Both the position numbers and the translations under genes were made by a program. Of a stretch of 8,294 nt of DNA, positions 5,366 to 8,294 are shown one piece after another; position 1 is the stretch's first letter; each line of letters begins with the position of its first letter. Below the pieces are notes generated by a model that was given only the letters and a program-made list of their open reading frames with translations, was not told the origin of the DNA and made no database searches. Origin of the DNA: Deltaproteobacteria bacterium (GTDB lineage: Bacteria > Myxococcota > B64-G9); assembly GCA_030591745.1 (NCBI GenBank), contig JAUVAM010000121.1, positions 1-8,294 of the forward strand, written 5' to 3'.

Positions 5366-5998
5366 GTGAAGAACCATACAGACTCAACAGCTTCAATTTT
5401 GTTTGGGAAGACCCGCCGAGCCGTGCTGGCTTTGCTTTTCGAGCAGCCGGCGCGTCGATTTTTCTTGCGCGAACTCGCGCGGCTTACCGGAATCAGCCCG
5501 GGCAGCCTTCAGCGCGAATTGGGTCGGCTCGGTCAGGCCGACCTCGTGGAGCGCGCCAAAGACGGCAACCGCGTAACATATTGGGCCAACGCCGCCCATC
5601 CGGTATTTGGCGATCTGCAGGCCCTTGTTCACAAAACCTGCGGCATACCAAGCCAACTCAAAGAGGCCCTGGCCCCGTTCTACCGTGCAGGCGAAGGCGG
5701 ACCTGTCCGCCGTAGCCTTGGCGAAGGTGGAATCGTTTTCGCCGTGGTTTACGGTTCGATCGCCAAGGGCGCGGATCACGCTCGCAGCGATGTGGATTTG
5801 TTGATAGTGGGCTCGCTGGGCATGGATCAGGTGACCGCGGCCCTTACGCCAATTGAAAAGCGGATCGACCGGGAGATTGGCCTGCGCCTGTATTCGCTGG
5901 CCGATTTTCAAAGCCGCCGAGCACAAGGTGACGCCTTTCTCAATCGCGTGATGGCCGGCCCCCTGACGCCCATTCTGGGAGATCCCGAAAGTGCTTGA
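5366..5998 (+). CDS. Winged-helix / MNT nucleotidyltransferase antitoxin
   Basis: This 210-residue protein joins a winged helix (residues about 12-75: LFGKTRRAVLALLF, then F-F-L-R-E-L-A-R-L-T-G-I-S and the wing K-D-G-N-R-V-T-Y-W) to a minimal nucleotidyltransferase domain (about 124-208). The catalytic signature is Gly130-Ser131 followed by Asp142-Val-Asp144. In MNT-HEPN (type VII) toxin-antitoxin pairs the MNT partner inactivates the HEPN toxin by adding AMP to it; the winged helix here suggests the antitoxin also represses the operon. GTG 5366 is the only start that keeps the whole winged helix; there is no strong Shine-Dalgarno sequence. Residues 108-122 (A-G-E-G-G-P-V-R-R-S-L-G-E-G-G) come from an in-frame palindromic element lying between the two domains. 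The gene overlaps the HEPN gene by 8 bases. Confidence 0.85.
   Translation: MKNHTDSTASILFGKTRRAVLALLFEQPARRFFLRELARLTGISPGSLQRELGRLGQADLVERAKDGNRVTYWANAAHPVFGDLQALVHKTCGIPSQLKEALAPFYRAGEGGPVRRSLGEGGIVFAVVYGSIAKGADHARSDVDLLIVGSLGMDQVTAALTPIEKRIDREIGLRLYSLADFQSRRAQGDAFLNRVMAGPLTPILGDPESA
5691..5731 (+). repeat. Palindromic element E2 inserted in frame in the MNT gene
   Basis: The full 26-bp element is at 5706-5731: outer arm TCCGCC, GTA, GCC-TT-GGC, GAA, outer arm GGTGGA. A 3' half of a second copy (GCGAAGGCGGA, 5691-5701) precedes it, so GGCGGA and TCCGCC also pair across CCTG. It is read as Arg-Arg-Ser-Leu-Gly-Glu-Gly-Gly and lacks stops. It falls in the linker just before the first strand of the nucleotidyltransferase fold. 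Confidence 0.85.
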
Positions 5999-6425
5999 GA
6001 ATCTGATCGGCAAAGGTTTGCAGAGCGAGCCATCAGACAAAGAAGAAATCCAGCGACTGCGGCGCAAGATTGAAACCAAGCTCGACGACGCCGCGAATAC
6101 CCAGATCAGTCTCGACAGCAGGTTCGATATCGCCTACGAGGCCTTGTTGCAGATCGGCCTGACCGCCTTGCGCGCCAATGGCTTGCGGCCGAATTCCCGG
6201 GGTGGTCACCACGCGATGGCGTTACAAACACTAGACAGCACGATTGGCTATCCAAGGGACAAGCTTCGGCTCTTGGACCGTTTTCGCCACATGCGATCTG
6301 CTGGATTGTACGATGGTTCTTTTGAGCCATCCGCTGCGGAGGTTCGATCTTTGCTCGACGAAGTGTCGAAGTTGAAGGCGCACCTTGATGACTGGCTGGT
6401 GAAGTCGCATCCGGAGTGGAAGTAG
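5991..6425 (+). CDS. HEPN-domain protein, probable toxin partner of the MNT
   Basis: This 144-residue all-helical protein resembles the SAV_6107-like HEPN family. Landmarks are S-R-F-D-I-A-Y-E-A (43-51), A-L-R-A-N-G-L-R-P (59-67), R-G-G-H-H (70-74), L-L-D-R-F-R-H-M-R-S-A-G-L-Y-D-G (94-109) and a C-terminal helix ending W-x5-P-E-W-K. HEPN toxins are usually metal-independent RNases with an R-x4-6-H motif. Here the corresponding stretch has Arg102 and Tyr107 but no His in the usual place, so RNase activity is uncertain; Tyr107 could be the AMP acceptor by analogy with HepT. GTG 5991 is chosen for its GGGAG 9 bases upstream and the 8-base overlap with the MNT gene. The TAG touches the next ORF at 6426. 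Confidence 0.75.
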   Translation: MLENLIGKGLQSEPSDKEEIQRLRRKIETKLDDAANTQISLDSRFDIAYEALLQIGLTALRANGLRPNSRGGHHAMALQTLDSTIGYPRDKLRLLDRFRHMRSAGLYDGSFEPSAAEVRSLLDEVSKLKAHLDDWLVKSHPEWK

Positions 6426-6602
6426 ATGGGTACTGAGTCCCTGAACCTCATTCACGAAACAGCCTGCATAGACAAAGGTGCCGAGGTAGGCGCGAACACG
6501 CGCATATGGCATTTCTCCCATGTCTATGCCGGGGCGCGCATCGGTGACGATTGTTCGCTGGGGCAAAATTGCATGGTGGCCGAGGGGGTCGCAGAGCCAT
6601 GA
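6426..6602 (+). pseudogene. Acetyltransferase 5' fragment R3, a 58-codon ORF coupled to lipoprotein 3
   Basis: ATG 6426 directly follows the HEPN stop and has GGAG 9 bases upstream. Five new codons (M-G-T-E-S) lead in frame into the acetyltransferase 5' end (from 6441), which continues to its 49th codon; TGA is at 6600-6602. A 77-base block (6489-6565) is identical to 7649-7725 in the intact gene. The stop overlaps the ATG of lipoprotein 3 as ATGA, and GAGGGGG (6582-6588) inside the fragment sits 10 bases before that ATG. The fragment thus supplies both a coupling ORF and a ribosome binding site. The truncated product lacks the active site. Confidence 0.7.
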
Positions 6603-7501
6603 ACGTAAAAACCAAGAGAATACTCGTCTTCTTTGCCTCGCTCGTGTGGCTCGCCGCCTGCGAGCCTGTCCGCCAAAGCCTTGGCGACGGAGGGCAAGCC
6701 CCCGAGCAAGCCCCCGCGCGGCAGCCAATTGAGCCGCCTGAAACCAAGCCCGTTCAGGTCGCCGTGGACGGCCCCAAGGCCAAGCTCGTGAGCCCGGTGG
6801 CAAAAGAGTTACAGGGCGAAGAGCTGTGTAAGCCGGGGCCGGAGCGGGCATGGATTGATTTGCCTGCCGGCAAGCTGGAAAAGGCCTTTTTGGCATGGGG
6901 CCGGGAGCATCGGGGGAGTCACCTCGAGGTCTCGACTCAGATTTGGCCTGTGGGGCGTCGCGAAGGCTCGAGTGAGCCCGGTAAGCTTAAGGCCCGGCAG
7001 GCGTTGGATAAGTTTTTTGGCTTGGGTATTTCCAAGTTGTGGATTGAGGGTGAATGGACCGATCAGGAATTTGCGCTGATAGACAAGCGAAGGCGCAAGG
7101 TCTTGCCGTTTTGGGGCTGTGCTGAGTACAACGTCTATTCGCGCAAGATGGAGCTTTTGTGGCAGGACACCAAGGCCAGGGCATTGGAGCGGGCCGTGGG
7201 ATATCTGCGCCTGGTGCGGCAGGTCAATAAACTCACAGGGCGGGGCTACATCAATGAAAAGCATCAATTGACGTCACCCTCCCTTTTAATCTGGGCAGAC
7301 GCCCAGCCCGGCGGCCGCAAGGCCGTGCTCACCTTGCCACAAACTCAAAAAACCGACGACGGCGCCTGGCGCGTAAATTTGAAGAGCTGGGACAAAGTCC
7401 GCGGCATACTGGCTGAGGAGCAAATCTGCGTGGATGCCAAGGGCAAGATCACCAGCCACAAACGTGAGGTGCTGGTTGAGGGTAAGCGTGCACTGCCGTA
7501 G
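6599..7501 (+). CDS. Lipoprotein 3 (single-domain member of the same unrecognised family)
   Basis: This is a predicted 300-residue lipoprotein: basic n-region (MNVKTKR), hydrophobic core and lipobox Leu18-Ala-Ala-Cys21. The longer in-frame ORF from 6551 only reads the acetyltransferase fragment out of frame and would bury the signal peptide, so ATG 6599 is chosen. Immediately after the lipidated Cys, residues 22-32 (E-P-V-R-Q-S-L-G-D-G-G) are encoded by a palindromic element. A Pro/Gln/Glu linker runs to about residue 60. The domain has Cys77, Trp85, Trp100, Cys174-x2-Tyr-Asn178, Ala199-x2-Tyr-Leu203 and a final G-K-I-T-S-H matching G-R-I-T-E-H of lipoprotein 1. The TAG stop lies within another palindromic element, so the C-terminus may have been altered. 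Function is unknown. It probably shares the MNT-HEPN transcript. Confidence 0.85.
   Translation: MNVKTKRILVFFASLVWLAACEPVRQSLGDGGQAPEQAPARQPIEPPETKPVQVAVDGPKAKLVSPVAKELQGEELCKPGPERAWIDLPAGKLEKAFLAWGREHRGSHLEVSTQIWPVGRREGSSEPGKLKARQALDKFFGLGISKLWIEGEWTDQEFALIDKRRRKVLPFWGCAEYNVYSRKMELLWQDTKARALERAVGYLRLVRQVNKLTGRGYINEKHQLTSPSLLIWADAQPGGRKAVLTLPQTQKTDDGAWRVNLKSWDKVRGILAEEQICVDAKGKITSHKREVLVEGKRALP
6669..6694 (+). repeat. Palindromic element E3 inside lipoprotein 3
   Basis: The 26-bp unit has outer arm TCCGCC, AAA, GCC-TT-GGC, GAC, then GGAGGG. It is read in the same frame as the MNT copy (R-Q-S-L-G-D-G-G against R-R-S-L-G-E-G-G). It lies two codons after the lipidated Cys, in the flexible tether, where extra residues should be harmless. 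Confidence 0.75.
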
Positions 7502-7595
7502 CCTTGGCGAAGGTGGAAGCTTTGCCTGCCTGCCGAAGCCTTGGCGAAGGCAGGGCGAAGGAGGACCTGTCCGCCGAAGCCTTGGCGAAGGAGGA
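7492..7595 (+). repeat. Cluster of three palindromic elements (E4-E6)
   Basis: Three 26-bp units lie in direct order: 7492-7517, 7529-7554 and 7570-7595. Each has 6-base outer arms, inner arms GCC and GGC around TT, and GAA-type internal loops. The middle unit has perfect outer arms CCTGCC and GGCAGG. The first shares 24 bases with the MNT copy and contains the TAG stop of lipoprotein 3 (7499-7501). The third ends in AAGGAGG (7588-7594), six bases before the CTG proposed as the acetyltransferase start. No T run follows, so these are not standard terminators. Similar GCC-TTGGC elements are, to my knowledge, scattered in many environmental bacterial genomes. Confidence 0.85.
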
Positions 7596-7600
7596 AGCCC

Positions 7601-8227
7601 CTGAGTCTCATTCACGAAACAGCCTGCATAGACGAAGGCGCCGTCCTGGGCGCGAACACGCGCATATGGCATTTCTCCCATGTCTATGCCGGGGCGCGCA
7701 TCGGTGACGATTGTTCGCTGGGGCAGAATTGCATGGTGGCCGACGGGGTCGTGCTCGGCAACAAAGTCAAAGTGCAAAACAACGTCTCTTTGTATTCCGG
7801 TGTGACCCTGGAAGACGAAGTCTTCCTCGGCCCCTCTTGCGTCTTAACCAACATCAAAACCCCCCGCGCGGCCATCAGTCGTCGAGACCAGTACGAGCGC
7901 ATTCTGATCCGCCGGGGCGCCACCGTGGGTGCCAACGCCACCATCCTTTGCGGCGTGACCATCGGCCTGTCCGCCATAGGCTTGCCGAAGGCGGGCCGGC
8001 ACGCCTTCATCGCCGCGGGCGCGGTGGTCACACATAATGTCCCCGACTACGCCCTGATCGTCGGCGTGCCGGGCAAGCAAGAAGGCTGGGTTAGCCGCCA
8101 CGGCCACCCCCTGCGGGCGATGGATGAGGATGGAGCCTACCGATGTGTTGAAAGTGGCCTGCGTTACAAAGAAATGGAGCCAGGGCGCTTGCGCTGTGTC
8201 GACTTAGACGAGGACGCCGAAATATAA
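7601..8227 (+). CDS. wbpD: UDP-sugar N-acetyltransferase, WbpD/WlbB type (left-handed beta-helix)
   Basis: This 208-residue protein belongs to the hexapeptide-repeat acetyltransferases that acetylate the 3-amino group of UDP-2-acetamido-3-amino-2,3-dideoxyglucuronate for O-antigen synthesis, using acetyl-CoA in the cytoplasm. Hexapeptide turns run from about residue 13 (A-V-L-G-A-N) to 155 (A-L-I-V-G-V-P), with the family's S-C-V-L-T-N at 79-84. Typical relatives are about 190 residues; residues 123-134 (LSAIGLPKAGRH) are an extra segment from a palindromic element. The start is unusual: CTG 7601 aligns with the ATG of fragment R2 and has AAGGAGG six bases upstream. TTG 7541 is an alternative but would translate two palindromic elements. 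The neighbouring O-antigen genes expected for this enzyme are not in view. Confidence 0.8.
   Translation: MSLIHETACIDEGAVLGANTRIWHFSHVYAGARIGDDCSLGQNCMVADGVVLGNKVKVQNNVSLYSGVTLEDEVFLGPSCVLTNIKTPRAAISRRDQYERILIRRGATVGANATILCGVTIGLSAIGLPKAGRHAFIAAGAVVTHNVPDYALIVGVPGKQEGWVSRHGHPLRAMDEDGAYRCVESGLRYKEMEPGRLRCVDLDEDAEI
7970..7995 (+). repeat. Palindromic element E7 inserted in frame in the acetyltransferase
   Basis: The 26-base unit begins TCCGCC and ends GGCGGG, with ATA, GGCTTGCC and GAA between. It is more diverged than the other copies and is read in a different frame (S-A-I-G-L-P-K-A-G). It interrupts the usual T-I-G-x-x-A-F-I-G-A-G-A-V-V turn of the beta-helix between residues 122 and 135. 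Confidence 0.7.
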
Positions 8228-8254
8228 TTGGGGCGCTGGAGTGAGGAGATCAAG

Positions 8255-8294
8255 ATGAAATACAGAGTGATTATCGAACAGGACGAAGACGAGA
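8255..8294 (+). CDS. hicB: HicB-family antitoxin, N-terminal start of a third copy (runs off the window)
   Basis: ATG 8255 with GAGGAG six bases upstream begins MKYRVIIEQDEDE, the same 13 residues as the hicB at 439. The DNA differs at a single base over the 40 bases visible (ATT for ATC). The shared GATCAAG before the ATG extends the similarity upstream. It follows the acetyltransferase by 27 bases. Whether a full HicA or another mini-HicA follows lies beyond the window. Confidence 0.85.
   Translation, partial: MKYRVIIEQDEDE

Noticed and set aside
5226..5366. 46-codon ORF ending on the first base of the MNT start
   Set aside because: It runs through the double operator and promoter, has no good ribosome binding site and resembles nothing I know.
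6551..6598. 16-codon N-terminal extension of lipoprotein 3
   Set aside because: It reads the acetyltransferase fragment in the wrong frame and would place charged residues before a good signal peptide that starts at ATG 6599.
7492..7595. CRISPR array
   Set aside because: The units are palindromic, unevenly diverged and spaced by only 11-15 bases, with no spacer-length unique sequence and no cas genes.
7492..7595. Rho-independent terminator
   Set aside because: The hairpins are GC-rich but no T run follows any of them, and the same elements lie inside coding sequence.

Overview
The window looks like a piece of accessory chromosome from a Gram-negative bacterium with moderately high GC. Three predicted outer-membrane lipoproteins with LAAC lipoboxes and an O-antigen type sugar acetyltransferase point that way. 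A deltaproteobacterial or myxobacterial origin is a weak guess; no marker gene fixes the taxon. Every gene I accept is on the + strand, and most neighbours overlap or nearly touch.

Layout. 1-438: the end of a hicB antitoxin gene, a 31-codon internally deleted hicA, two scraps of an acetyltransferase gene and a palindromic-repeat remnant. 439-1657: complete hicB, a second mini-hicA and lipoprotein 1, chained by 4-base overlaps. 1704-3157: an AbiE toxin-antitoxin pair with its own promoter. 3154-4912: a 24-codon ORF, then lipoprotein 2, which carries two copies of the domain found once in lipoproteins 1 and 3. 4932-5365: a 58-codon 5' fragment of the acetyltransferase gene, then an AT-richer intergenic stretch with direct repeats and a double operator. 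5366-6425: an MNT-HEPN toxin-antitoxin pair whose MNT partner carries a winged helix. 6426-7501: another 58-codon acetyltransferase fragment coupled by ATGA to lipoprotein 3. 7492-7595: a cluster of 26-bp palindromic elements. 7601-8227: the intact acetyltransferase (WbpD/WlbB type). 8255-8294: the start of a third hicB.

The main theme is a cassette-like array. The 5' end of one acetyltransferase gene recurs five times, always on the same strand, with cargo between the copies. The cargo is toxin-antitoxin modules plus members of one lipoprotein family that I do not recognise. Each lipoprotein start is abutted by a short ORF: a mini-HicA, a 24-codon ORF or a truncated acetyltransferase. This suggests that gene fragments are kept as translational leaders. 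A mobile 26-bp palindrome has entered coding sequence in frame at three places and appears to supply a stop codon to one gene and a ribosome binding site to another.

The three toxin-antitoxin modules are probably stability or defence cargo. The role of the lipoproteins is unknown.
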